Of a stretch of 64,000 bases of DNA, positions 54,906-63,612 are shown piece after piece. The translations under genes and the position numbers were made by a program. A model generated the notes under the pieces. The model had not been told where the DNA came from. It searched no databases and was given only the letters and a program-made list of their open reading frames with translations. The stretch is taken from contig JBAZNU010000003.1 of assembly GCA_041649015.1 (NCBI GenBank), positions 62,001-126,000 on the forward strand, written 5' to 3'. Source of the DNA: Ignavibacteria bacterium (lineage in GTDB: Bacteria; Bacteroidota; Ignavibacteria; Tepidaquicellales; Tepidaquicellaceae). Numbering within the stretch: position 1 is the first letter of the stretch; every line of letters starts with the position of its first letter.

Positions 54906-56335
54906 TTAAAACAATCTTACATATTATTCTTCTTCTCTTCTTTGTTACCGGCATCTCTTTTGCTCAGGAAAAAATTGAACTGAAGAAGAGCGATAAACTT
55001 ACAGGTAAAACGATTGACGGGAAGTCTGTACGCGAAGCAATCGGTAATGTTCACTTCGTGCAGGGAAACGTCGATGTTTACTGCAATGAAGCCGTTCAGT
55101 ACATTGACGACAATAAAATTGAACTTAAAGGAAATGTTAAGATTTATCAGGACACTCTCTCGCTTTTTACCTCAAAAGCTACTTATATCGGTAATGAAAA
55201 GAAAGCAATCTGTGAAGGCAGCGTTACTCTTAAAGATAAAAATGCTACTCTGCGGGCAGACGGCGGAGTCTATTTCTTCAATGAAGCAAAAGCAATCTTT
55301 AAAGGTAATGTTATTATCATAAATCCCGAATATAAAATCACTTCAAGCGAACTCATTTACCTCCGTAATACAGAAGATTCTTTCGCAAGAGGAGATGTTA
55401 TAGTTAATACTGATTCAGCCGTCATCAAAGCTCAGAGCATTGATTTCTTTAAACGGCAGGGTAAGACTTTTGCTGTTGATAATGTAAGCATTGAATCTGA
55501 TTCTTCTATTATCTATTCAGATACTCTAACTGATTTATCCCTCGAAGACAAAAGCATTGCCTCCGGTAACGTGAAGGTTGTTAATCTTTCCAATAACCTT
55601 GTAGTCACCGGCGCTTATGCAGAAAATTACGATACAAGAAAATATTCTTTCGTCAAAGGTAATGCTCGTCTTACGCAGGTTGAAAACGAACGGGATACGC
55701 TGTTTATTTACAGCAGTATTCTTGAAACTTACAGGAATAAACCCGAACGATATGTGGCTAAAGAAAACGTTGAGGTTATTCGAGGTACCTTCCTCGCAAA
55801 GAGCGATACTGCAGTCTTTGCCCGTACTCTTGACGAGAATAAAGATGAAGTCTCCTTGTTTCCAAGGCCCGTCGTCTGGCAGGATAATCTTCAGCTCACC
55901 GCAGATTCGGTCTTTGCCTTAATGGAAAACAAAAAACTCTCTGAAGTCTTCGCAAAAAAACTCGAAGGTTATCCGGGAAGTAAGTATTCATTCATGCTGA
56001 TTGCGAACAAAGACCCCTTTTTCTCTGAAAGGTTTGACCAGATTACTGGAAAGGATATTAAAATTAAATTTGAGAACGATTCTTTAAAGTATGTTGACGT
56101 TTACAAAAACTCATACAGTATTTACTTTGCTTTTGAAAATGAAAAAGCGAATGGAGTTAATCTCGTTGAAGGAGAAAATATGTACATCACTTTTGATTCA
56201 CGTCAGCAGGTCTCTAAAATCAAAGTCGAGAAGAATATCCGTGGTCAGTATGTTCCCGAAGCAAAAATGGCAGAAGTCTCTATCCGTCTTCCCGGTTTTA
56301 ATCTTAGAAGCGATAAACCAATCAGGAAACCCTAA
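54902..56335 (+). CDS. OstA/LptA-domain protein of the LPS transport bridge
   Basis: A 477-residue protein, GTG start overlapping the lptC stop, with an N-terminal signal (to about 20, FAQ). Several OstA/LptA-type repeats follow, such as GNVHFVQGNVDVYCNEAVQYIDDNKIELKGNVKIYQDTLSL, AICEGSVTLKDKNATLRADGGVYF and AIFKGNVIIINPEYKITSSELIYL. It probably forms the periplasmic LPS bridge, and could be LptA with an extended C-terminus or a protein like the LptD N-terminal domain without its barrel. There is no C-terminal barrel, so a separate LptD should exist elsewhere. The next gene starts directly at the base after its stop. Confidence 0.85.
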   Translation: MIKTILHIILLLFFVTGISFAQEKIELKKSDKLTGKTIDGKSVREAIGNVHFVQGNVDVYCNEAVQYIDDNKIELKGNVKIYQDTLSLFTSKATYIGNEKKAICEGSVTLKDKNATLRADGGVYFFNEAKAIFKGNVIIINPEYKITSSELIYLRNTEDSFARGDVIVNTDSAVIKAQSIDFFKRQGKTFAVDNVSIESDSSIIYSDTLTDLSLEDKSIASGNVKVVNLSNNLVVTGAYAENYDTRKYSFVKGNARLTQVENERDTLFIYSSILETYRNKPERYVAKENVEVIRGTFLAKSDTAVFARTLDENKDEVSLFPRPVVWQDNLQLTADSVFALMENKKLSEVFAKKLEGYPGSKYSFMLIANKDPFFSERFDQITGKDIKIKFENDSLKYVDVYKNSYSIYFAFENEKANGVNLVEGENMYITFDSRQQVSKIKVEKNIRGQYVPEAKMAEVSIRLPGFNLRSDKPIRKP

Positions 56336-58345
56336 ATGCTCGAAGGTCTGTCTGAAAATAATATCCGCCCGAAAAGTAAAGTGGGACTAACTTCAGTTCC
56401 TTCCTATATCTGGTTTCTGCTCATTGTTTTCGTTACAGGAATGTTCTTATTCCTCGCTTTCAGAGTGCTTCTGCTTTACCTTAATTTTGAACAGGCAAAA
56501 GATATTCCGTTAAATACTGTTATCTACGCTTTATTCAACCGTGGAAGCCTTTTTGATGCGGCAGTTAATTCTTACATTCTTTTAATTCCTTTTCTTCTGC
56601 TTTCATTTGGTTATTTCTTTAAGATTAACTCTATACATTTGTATAAGTTATCCGTGATTATTATAAATGTTTTTTATGTTTCTGCAGTTGCCCTGTCGTG
56701 TGTTGATATCCCTTATTTTGCTTATTTTAATTCACGGCTGACTACAAGTATTCTTAACTGGAGCGATGAACTCTGGCTGAGTGTTTATGCAAGGTTTTCT
56801 GTTCCTGTTTACTATCCTTATGTCTTCTTATTTCTCGTATTGTCAGTGGGATTATGCTTCTGGTTTGTGTATATCGCTAAAAGAACAATCTATAATGTCC
56901 GCAATGAATCCGGTTCTGTTTTTAAGAAAATCGTTGTCTTTTTTGCTGCCGGTGTTTTACTCATTCTCGGTATGAGAGGGGATTACAAATCCAAAAACAT
57001 GCCCTTAAATGTTGCTGACACGTTCTTCTCGGATTTCTCAATTACTAATCAGCTTGGTTTGAACCCTGTTTACAGCTTTGTGTTGAGCATGATGTCGGAA
57101 AATGAAACTATGTTAAGTCAGGAGGGTTTCCTTCAGATTACACAGAACTACATGAACATCAAAAGTAATTATGATTCTCCCGTTGCGAGAGACGTCTTAT
57201 TTTCTGCCGAATCCCCTAAATGTAACGTTGTATTATTCATTGTAGAAAGCATGAGTGCTTTTAAATTCAAACGTTACGGCTATAAAGAAAATATTATGCC
57301 TTTTATGGATAGCCTCGCTAACGCATCCGCTACGTTTGATAATGTTTATACCTCGGGAGTGCATACTTATGACGGCATTTATTCATCACTCTTTTCAATG
57401 CCGTCTGGTCTCGATTTTAAAGCTATGACTTATCCCCTGACTGCAGGTCAGAAGCATTCCGGGATTTCGAATGTTCTGAAAAATTATGGTTACACTAACG
57501 CTTTTTTCTGTACCGGTAACAAAAACTTTGATAATATGAACGGCTTTCTGAAAAATAATGAATTTGATTTTGTCTTCAGTCAGGATGATTATCCCCCGGA
57601 ATTTAACGTAACCGAATGGGGCGTACCCGACCATGTTATGTTCGATTATTCTTTGATTAAATTCAATGAGTTTTCAAAATCGGGAAATCCGTTTTTTGGT
57701 GTGTTTATGACCGTTTCAACACATGAAGCAATTGCTGTTCCTGACTGGATTCCGTTTAAACCTGCAGCCGAAGATTCATACGATAAAAGGTTTCAGTATT
57801 TTGACTGGTCTGTTTCTGAGTTCATGAAATCAGCACGTAATTCCGACTGGTTTAATAATACTATATTTATTTTTATTGCTGACCACGGACAGAATTTCGA
57901 CCAGACTTATGATATGTCGCTTTCTTATAATCATACTCCGATGATTTTCTTCGCTCCCGGTATCATTAAACCCGGTCGCTTCGATAAACCGGGACTGCAG
58001 ATTGACTTATTCCCGACTCTTATGAGTTTTCTTCAACTGCCTTATGTTAATAATACTCTTGGTGTTGACCTCAGAAACGAAGGACGGAAATATGCGTATT
58101 TCTGCTCTGACAATAAAATCGGCTGTCTGAACGACGAATTCTTTCTCGTCATTCGTAAAGAGGGTCCTAACTCTCTCTACAGGTATAAGAATAAAGAATT
58201 AGAGAATTATTATAACAGTAATCCCGTTCTTGCTGATGATATGAAAAAATATGCCTCGGCTATGATTCTGACTTCGTACTGGCTTGGCGGACACAATTTG
58301 TTACCCTTGCCGAAATCTAAAATAATGAAGCTTAACACTAATTGA
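56336..58345 (+). CDS. LtaS-like sulfatase-fold membrane transferase
   Basis: A 669-residue protein with about five N-terminal membrane helices (about 20-215) and an extracytoplasmic alkaline-phosphatase-superfamily domain. Metal and active-site motifs are VVLFIVESMSAFKFKRYG (Glu), VYTSGVHTYDGIYSSLFSMP (candidate nucleophile Thr) and FIFIADHGQN (Asp-His). The family moves glycerol phosphate or phosphoethanolamine from phospholipids to surface glycans; the closest named relatives are LtaS, OpgB and EptA-type enzymes. Placed inside an LPS transport operon, it may decorate lipid A or core, but the substrate is an inference. It starts at the base after the OstA stop. Confidence 0.88.
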   Translation: MLEGLSENNIRPKSKVGLTSVPSYIWFLLIVFVTGMFLFLAFRVLLLYLNFEQAKDIPLNTVIYALFNRGSLFDAAVNSYILLIPFLLLSFGYFFKINSIHLYKLSVIIINVFYVSAVALSCVDIPYFAYFNSRLTTSILNWSDELWLSVYARFSVPVYYPYVFLFLVLSVGLCFWFVYIAKRTIYNVRNESGSVFKKIVVFFAAGVLLILGMRGDYKSKNMPLNVADTFFSDFSITNQLGLNPVYSFVLSMMSENETMLSQEGFLQITQNYMNIKSNYDSPVARDVLFSAESPKCNVVLFIVESMSAFKFKRYGYKENIMPFMDSLANASATFDNVYTSGVHTYDGIYSSLFSMPSGLDFKAMTYPLTAGQKHSGISNVLKNYGYTNAFFCTGNKNFDNMNGFLKNNEFDFVFSQDDYPPEFNVTEWGVPDHVMFDYSLIKFNEFSKSGNPFFGVFMTVSTHEAIAVPDWIPFKPAAEDSYDKRFQYFDWSVSEFMKSARNSDWFNNTIFIFIADHGQNFDQTYDMSLSYNHTPMIFFAPGIIKPGRFDKPGLQIDLFPTLMSFLQLPYVNNTLGVDLRNEGRKYAYFCSDNKIGCLNDEFFLVIRKEGPNSLYRYKNKELENYYNSNPVLADDMKKYASAMILTSYWLGGHNLLPLPKSKIMKLNTN

Positions 58346-58348
58346 ATT

Positions 58349-59305
58349 TTGAAGGATAATATAAACATTCTTGTTGTTCAGATAGGTAAAATAGGTGATA
58401 TGATCCTTACTACCCCGCTATTCGGAAGTCTTAAAAGAATTTTCCCCGATTGCTGTCTAAGTGTTCTTGCGAGTAAAAGTAATTCTGTAATTACTAAAAA
58501 CCTTAATTGCATTGACCGGACTTATGTTTATGATAAAAAGACAATATCTACGGCAAGTCTTCTCATTAAACTTAGAAAGAAAGCTTTCGATTACTGGATT
58601 GACCCTAAAGACGAACTGTCAAGTACTTCTAAAATTCTTGTGAATTTATGCAAACCAAAACTGTCTATTGGTTTTAACTTTAATAAAAAAGTTTTCGATA
58701 TTGACCTTCGAACTTTTGTAAAAGGTGAGCATCGGGTTGATATTAATCTGTCACCCGTTAACTATCTTTCTGATAGCGATAGGCTTAAGACACCGATTCC
58801 TCATGTCGATATTCCGGAAAAAGATTCTAAGATAATTTCTGAACGTTTAAATGTAGTAACTGCCCCCTTCGTCCTTCTGAACCTATCCTCTGGCGTTAGT
58901 TCACGATATCTGAAATTGGAAAAATGGATTGACCTTGTGGACGGTATTAATCCTGATAAGTACGTTATCTTAACTGGGATAAATAAAGATTATGATAACA
59001 TTCATGCAGTTATAAGCTCTGTTAAACGGAAGAATGTTTTCTTCGTTGAAGCTAATACTATTTTTGAATTCGCTGAATTGATTAGAAAATGTAATTTGCT
59101 CGTTACCCCTGATACTTCAGCCGTTCATCTTGCTTCTTGCTTTAATGCACCGGTCGTCGGTATTTATCATAATGTAAAGTGGAACATAGTTAAGTTCGGA
59201 CCACTTTCCGTTAAAAAGAGAATTGTTGTTTCAGCACACGAGAATTCATTGGATAGTATTGAATCGAAAGAGTTGATTGAGGCAGTAAATGAATTACTTC
59301 CCTAA
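58349..59305 (+). CDS. glycosyltransferase family 9 (heptosyltransferase-like)
   Basis: A 318-residue GT-B fold enzyme with TTG start, three bases after the sulfatase gene. N-terminal INILVVQIGKIGDMILTTPLFGSLKRIFPDC and C-terminal LLVTPDTSAVHLASCFNAPVVGIYH match GT9. Unlike the first GT9 in the window it has no cysteine clusters at either end. It should add a heptose-like sugar to the LPS core, in line with its LPS operon. Its last 12 bases overlap the convergent bshA gene. Confidence 0.88.
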   Translation: MKDNINILVVQIGKIGDMILTTPLFGSLKRIFPDCCLSVLASKSNSVITKNLNCIDRTYVYDKKTISTASLLIKLRKKAFDYWIDPKDELSSTSKILVNLCKPKLSIGFNFNKKVFDIDLRTFVKGEHRVDINLSPVNYLSDSDRLKTPIPHVDIPEKDSKIISERLNVVTAPFVLLNLSSGVSSRYLKLEKWIDLVDGINPDKYVILTGINKDYDNIHAVISSVKRKNVFFVEANTIFEFAELIRKCNLLVTPDTSAVHLASCFNAPVVGIYHNVKWNIVKFGPLSVKKRIVVSAHENSLDSIESKELIEAVNELLP

Positions 59306-60436
59306 AACCTTTTCATAAAACTTTTCGTATTCGCCGATTATTTTGTCGTCCTTAAAGAATTCTGCCCGCTCCCTTGCGTTCTTCTGGAATATCTGATATT
59401 TCTTTTCGTTCGAAAGAAGCTCTACGGCATATTTTGCCATTCTTTCTACGTCTCCGAACTCTGCTATATAACCGGTTTTTCCGTGAAGATTTAATTCGGG
59501 CAGTCCTCCTACACTCGAAGATATTACCGGTACCTCGCAGCTCATTGCCTCAAGTGCAGAGAGTCCGAAACTTTCCGACTGTGAAGGCATTATAAATAAA
59601 TCTGCTATCGAGAGTATTTCTGGCAGTGAATCTTGCTTGCCCATAAACTTGACGTATTCTGTTATTCCCAGTTCCCTGCAGAGTCTTTCACATTCGCTTC
59701 TTTCGGGACCGTCACCCACTAATATCAACTTGGCTTTTATGCTTTTTCTTACTAATGAAAATATCTTTATTACATCAGGAACTCTCTTTACTGGCCTGAA
59801 ATTCGATACGTGTATCAGTATTTTTTCATCCGTACTGGCGAAATTTCCCCGGAAACAGTCTGAACCCTTGTCCGTCTTTCTCTTGTATTTCTCTGTGTCT
59901 ATGAAATTCGGTATAACCTCTATTTCTTTCTCTATAGAATAACTCGATACTGTTTTGTCTTTCAAAAATTTTGATACGGCTGTAACCCCGTCCGACTGCT
60001 CTATGCTGAACTTCATCGTGGAAAGAAAACTTGGCTCAAGTCCTACAAGTGTAATGTCCGTTCCGTGTAACGTTGTTATCATCTTTATGTTCTTCTTGTC
60101 TTTACTCCCGCTCTTAAGTATTTCTCTTGCTAGAAATGCACTCGTCGCATGCGGGATCGCATAGTGCGCATGTATTAGGTCAAGGTCGTTAAACTGTACT
60201 ACTTCAACCATCTTGCTTGTCAATGCTATTGAGTACAAAGGGAATTCAAACAATGGATAGCTGTACATCTCTACCTCGTGATAAAATACGTTTCCGATGT
60301 ATGTGCTTAACCTTGACGGCATTGCATAAGAAATGAAATGTACTTCGTGTCCTTTTAATGCCAGAGTTTTTCCGAGCTCGGTTGCTACAACTCCGCTTCC
60401 TCCGTATGTAGGGTAACATATTATTCCGATTTTCAT
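59294..60436 (-). CDS. bshA: N-acetyl-alpha-D-glucosaminyl L-malate synthase BshA
   Basis: A 380-residue GT4 glycosyltransferase for the first step of bacillithiol synthesis, joining UDP-GlcNAc and L-malate. The N-terminus MKIGIICYPTYGGSGVVATELGKTLALKGHEVHFISYAMP is diagnostic. The donor-binding segment PSQSESFGLSALEAMSCEVPVISSSVGGLPEL fits GT4 (E-x7-E). Length is right for BshA. bshB and bshC are not here. It overlaps the end of the GT9 gene on the other strand by 12 bases. Confidence 0.95.
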   Translation of the reverse strand: MKIGIICYPTYGGSGVVATELGKTLALKGHEVHFISYAMPSRLSTYIGNVFYHEVEMYSYPLFEFPLYSIALTSKMVEVVQFNDLDLIHAHYAIPHATSAFLAREILKSGSKDKKNIKMITTLHGTDITLVGLEPSFLSTMKFSIEQSDGVTAVSKFLKDKTVSSYSIEKEIEVIPNFIDTEKYKRKTDKGSDCFRGNFASTDEKILIHVSNFRPVKRVPDVIKIFSLVRKSIKAKLILVGDGPERSECERLCRELGITEYVKFMGKQDSLPEILSIADLFIMPSQSESFGLSALEAMSCEVPVISSSVGGLPELNLHGKTGYIAEFGDVERMAKYAVELLSNEKKYQIFQKNARERAEFFKDDKIIGEYEKFYEKVLGK

Positions 60437-60549
60437 ATAAGGTTCTTTGTTAAGTTGTAATGTTATCAGTATTAAAACAAAAAATATATGTAAAAGATTT
60501 ACATTGTAATTTTTATACAGAATAAATACAATGTTCTAAAAATAAAATT

Positions 60550-61413
60550 ATGGACGTTAAATGGTTTCTCGCTCCTCATAAGAAGGAAATTAAACTAAAC
60601 GATTACGATACCTCTTTCACCGGGAAATTCAAAGGGAAGGAAGAAGCTCAGCAAAAACTTCAGGATGATATTAATGAGATGGCTCATTTACAGGACGTTC
60701 TATATGCAAGCAACAAATATGGGCTTCTTCTGATATTTCAGGCAATGGATGCTGCCGGAAAAGATGGCACAATTAAACATGTTATGTCTGGAATAAATCC
60801 GCAGGGATGTGAAGTCTATAGCTTCAAAGCTCCCTCACAGCAGGAACTTGACCACGATTATATGTGGCGATGCATGAAATGCGTTCCCGAAAAGGGAAGG
60901 ATTGGAATTTTTAACCGCTCATACTACGAAGAAGTTCTTGTCGTAAAAGTCCATCCTGAACTTCTGAAGTATCAGAACCTAAGAGAGAAGGATTTCAATA
61001 ATGGTTTTTGGAATAAACGCTATGAGGATATTAACAACCTAGAAAAATATCTCGTCAACAACGGAATTGTAATATTGAAGTTTTTCCTGAATGTTTCAAA
61101 GAATGAGCAGAAGAAAAGATTCCTCGAAAGAATTAATAAAGAAAACAAAAACTGGAAATTCTCAGCTTCTGACGTTAAAGAAAGACTACATTGGGACGAT
61201 TACCGTAAAGCTTATGAAAAAATGTTCAGCAAAACCAGCACCGAATACGCACCATGGTACATTATACCCGCTGATAAAAAATGGTTTACACGTGCCGCTG
61301 TTTCTGAAATAATTGTTAATACTTTGAAGAATCTCAATCTCGAATATCCAAAAGTTTCCGAAGAGCACAAATCAGAACTTCAAAGAATTAAAATAGAACT
61401 CGAAAAGGAATAA
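60550..61413 (+). CDS. polyphosphate kinase 2 family protein
   Basis: A 287-residue PPK2-type enzyme that moves phosphate between polyphosphate and nucleotides. Walker A is FQAMDAAGKDGTIKHVMSG (66-73 for MDAAGKDG). Walker B-like and lid residues are GIFNRSYYEEVLVVKVHPELL and WKFSASDVKERLHWDDYRKAYEKMF. Length and motifs fit the polyphosphate:AMP/ADP phosphotransferase classes I-III, which cannot be told apart by eye. It is alone, facing away from bshA, with a short AT-rich leader (60437-60549). Confidence 0.92.
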   Translation: MDVKWFLAPHKKEIKLNDYDTSFTGKFKGKEEAQQKLQDDINEMAHLQDVLYASNKYGLLLIFQAMDAAGKDGTIKHVMSGINPQGCEVYSFKAPSQQELDHDYMWRCMKCVPEKGRIGIFNRSYYEEVLVVKVHPELLKYQNLREKDFNNGFWNKRYEDINNLEKYLVNNGIVILKFFLNVSKNEQKKRFLERINKENKNWKFSASDVKERLHWDDYRKAYEKMFSKTSTEYAPWYIIPADKKWFTRAAVSEIIVNTLKNLNLEYPKVSEEHKSELQRIKIELEKE

Positions 61414-61723
61414 AACAATATTATTTTCGCTATAATAAAAATTATGTTGCTCTTGCCTTTAGTCCTGACTGTAGTCCTGACTTTAGTCAACGGATTATTT
61501 CTGTAATAATCCCCGGGTTTCTTCTTACTCTATTTTACTCTTGGGGCTGGGGCTATTAATTATCATTTTTCCGTGTTCCTGATTAATCTTGCTAATAAAT
61601 AAACATTATTGAACTTTTCCTTTCTGGAAGGTTTTTGAATTGTAACTATACTGCCTTTAAGTTAATTTATTTGTTATTTATACTTAAAAGTTGTTGAATA
61701 ATCTGCATTTTAGCAGATAAAAT
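61414..61723. other. intergenic region with palindromic element
   Basis: 310 bases with a 12-bp repeat and hairpin at about 61440-61515. The sequence GGATTATT / AATAATCC at 61492-61512 is an 8-bp hairpin. The rest is AT-rich; no gene seen. Confidence 0.5.
61455..61515. repeat. TTAGTCCTGACT repeats and GGATTATT hairpin
   Basis: TTTAGTCCTGACTGTAGTCC, then TGACTTTAGTCAACGG, contains three related (T/G)TAGTC(CTGACT) units of 12 bases, then a hairpin GGATTATT-TCTGT-AATAATCC. CCGTTG-like words relate it loosely to the elements at 49165 and 50206. Confidence 0.6.
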
Positions 61724-62350
61724 ATGGCAAAATCTATAATTGGCATTTTATCGGTGTTCTTTTCCTTTTTTCTGATTGCGGATTCGTATTCGCAAGTTGA
61801 TACCCGAAGTTTGCCTAAAAATAACTTTGCCCTGTTTTCCGACCTTTCTTCGAAAGGTCTCGATGAACTGCAGGATATAGTGACAGTTCTCGGAAAAAAT
61901 AAGATCTTTAAAATCAGTATTGATGAAAAGTCGGAAGAAGCCGAATTTCTGCTTAATAATATAAAGCAAAAATTCTCTTCTTATAACTTTATCTACGGAA
62001 AAGAAGACGGTTTTGACTATAAAGTAATTATAAGCAGCATTAAGTTTTCTGTTGGTTATTCTGAACCGGATGCCGATAAAATTATAGGTGATGAAATGTT
62101 TGTGCGTGATTTATCGTCGGCTTTTAAGTTTTCTGTGCTGAATTCAGGTAACGATCAGCAGTCGGTCTTGAAAACTTACAGGGATGAAGTAAAAATTGAG
62201 TATTTTGATTACATTCAGGAAAGCAATTATGGATTTATGAAATCTGGTCTGCCGGATAAGCCCTTTTTGAAAAAGATCATCGTTCCTGCGATTATTGTTG
62301 CCGTATCAGCAATTGCTGCAATATTATTTTTTACAATTAGAAGCAAATAA
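61724..62350 (+). CDS. exported protein of unknown function with C-terminal membrane anchor
   Basis: A 208-residue protein with a signal or N-terminal membrane helix (about 5-22, ending DSYSQ) and a hydrophobic helix near the end (about 184-204, IVPAIIVAVSAIAAILFFTI). Between them is a mixed alpha/beta periplasmic domain with DLSSKGLDELQDIVTVLGKNKIFKISIDEKSEEAEFLLNNIKQKF. I do not recognise the family. It precedes bamD by 13 bases and is probably co-transcribed, which hints at an envelope role. Confidence 0.72.
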   Translation: MAKSIIGILSVFFSFFLIADSYSQVDTRSLPKNNFALFSDLSSKGLDELQDIVTVLGKNKIFKISIDEKSEEAEFLLNNIKQKFSSYNFIYGKEDGFDYKVIISSIKFSVGYSEPDADKIIGDEMFVRDLSSAFKFSVLNSGNDQQSVLKTYRDEVKIEYFDYIQESNYGFMKSGLPDKPFLKKIIVPAIIVAVSAIAAILFFTIRSK

Positions 62351-62363
62351 AATTAACATATTA

Positions 62364-63119
62364 ATGAAATATTATCTTTTTTTAACCGTTGTGATTCTTT
62401 CTTACTTTGCTGCGGGTTGTTCCGGTTCGGGTACTTCGGATATTAGCAAAATCGACGACCCCGAAAAGGCTTTTGCCGTTGCCATGAATAATTACAACAA
62501 CAAAGATTATGTAGATGCCATTGAAGATTTTTCTCTTATGAAAGTTAAGTTTTCCGGCACGAGCATCAGCGATAAGGTTCAGTATTATTTGGCTATGAGC
62601 TACTTGAAGCAGGAAGAGTACATTCTCGCAGCCTATGAATTCGAATATCTTCTGAAAAATTACGCGACCAGCACTCTGGCTGTTGAAGGAAGATATCGGC
62701 TTGCTTTGTGCTATTACGGTATGTCTCCGCAGTATTCTCTCGACCAGACGTATACCTATCAGGCTATTATGGAATTAAAAAACTTTCTCGAGCTCTATCC
62801 GACTGATAAAAACGCTCCGGAAGCCGAAAAGAAAATTCGTGAGTTGCGCAACAAACTTGCTTACAAGGAACTTAAAGCAGCCGAACTGTACTCAACTTTG
62901 GGAGATTATAGGGCTGCAACAATCTATTATGAAAATGTTGTTAACGAATATTTTGATACAGACTATGCGGATGACGCCCTTTACGGGAAAATTACAATGC
63001 TTATTAAAAGGAAAAAACCGGCAGAAGCGAAAACTGAAATCGAAAGATTTGAAACTCGGTTTCCTAAAAGTCCTTTTCTGCCGAAAGTTAAATCAATTAA
63101 AAGTACATTGCCGAAATGA
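62364..63119 (+). CDS. bamD: outer membrane protein assembly factor BamD
   Basis: A 251-residue lipoprotein; the ATG at 62364 is chosen because it opens a standard signal with lipobox FAAGC (Cys19). An in-frame start further upstream lies inside the previous gene and would add 23 unlikely residues. The mature part is made of TPR-like pairs: DPEKAFAVAMNNYNNKDYVDAIEDFSLMKVKF, YYLAMSYLKQEEYILAAYEFEYLL and a later pair ending the protein. BamD binds BamA and helps fold outer-membrane barrels. Its stop overlaps the thioesterase start by 4 bases. Confidence 0.9.
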   Translation: MKYYLFLTVVILSYFAAGCSGSGTSDISKIDDPEKAFAVAMNNYNNKDYVDAIEDFSLMKVKFSGTSISDKVQYYLAMSYLKQEEYILAAYEFEYLLKNYATSTLAVEGRYRLALCYYGMSPQYSLDQTYTYQAIMELKNFLELYPTDKNAPEAEKKIRELRNKLAYKELKAAELYSTLGDYRAATIYYENVVNEYFDTDYADDALYGKITMLIKRKKPAEAKTEIERFETRFPKSPFLPKVKSIKSTLPK

Positions 63120-63601
63120 TTATAAAATCTAAATTTGTTAGAGAGTCTCAGGTCCAGATGGTCGAACTCGTTCTTCCAAACGATACGAATATGCTCGGTA
63201 ATCTGCTCGGCGGAAAACTTATGCACTGGATTGATATCGCGGCTGCACTCGCTGCCTCAAGACACTGCAATAATATTGCCGTTACCGCTGCCGTTGATAA
63301 TCTTCAGTTTCACAAGCCGATTAAACTTGGCGATATCATTCGGCTTAAAGCTTCTGTAAACAGGGCGTTTAAAACTTCTATGGAAGTTGGTGTCAAAGTT
63401 GAAGTCGAAAACATTAAATTTGGTGAGGTGTTCCACTCGAATAGCGCTTATTTAACCTTTGTGAATGTTGATAAAGAATCGGGAAGACCAATCCCCGTTC
63501 CGGAAATTATTCCCGAATCCGATGAGGAAAAAAGAAGATTTGAACATGCTAAGAAAAGACGCGACCAGAGAGTTCAGGAACAGTCAGGTTTCATTCAGTA
63601 A
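63116..63601 (+). CDS. hotdog-fold acyl-CoA thioesterase
   Basis: A 161-residue hotdog protein. MVELVLPNDTNMLGNLLGGKLMHWIDIAAALAASRHCNNIAV is the acyl-CoA hydrolase (YciA/BACH-like) signature, with an N-x-x-G-x-x-x-G helix entry, and a second motif AVDNLQFHKPIKLGDIIRLKA follows. It hydrolyses acyl-CoA to free acid and CoA in the cytoplasm. The C-terminal tail is charged and helical. Its start overlaps bamD by 4 bases, and it precedes an ABC transporter ATPase by 11 bases. Substrate chain length is unknown. Confidence 0.9.
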   Translation: MIIKSKFVRESQVQMVELVLPNDTNMLGNLLGGKLMHWIDIAAALAASRHCNNIAVTAAVDNLQFHKPIKLGDIIRLKASVNRAFKTSMEVGVKVEVENIKFGEVFHSNSAYLTFVNVDKESGRPIPVPEIIPESDEEKRRFEHAKKRRDQRVQEQSGFIQ

Positions 63602-63612
63602 ATTATATACTT

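Noticed and set aside
62295..62363. Longer N-terminus for BamD
   Set aside because: The upstream in-frame start lies inside the preceding gene and would bury the lipoprotein signal peptide that starts at 62364.
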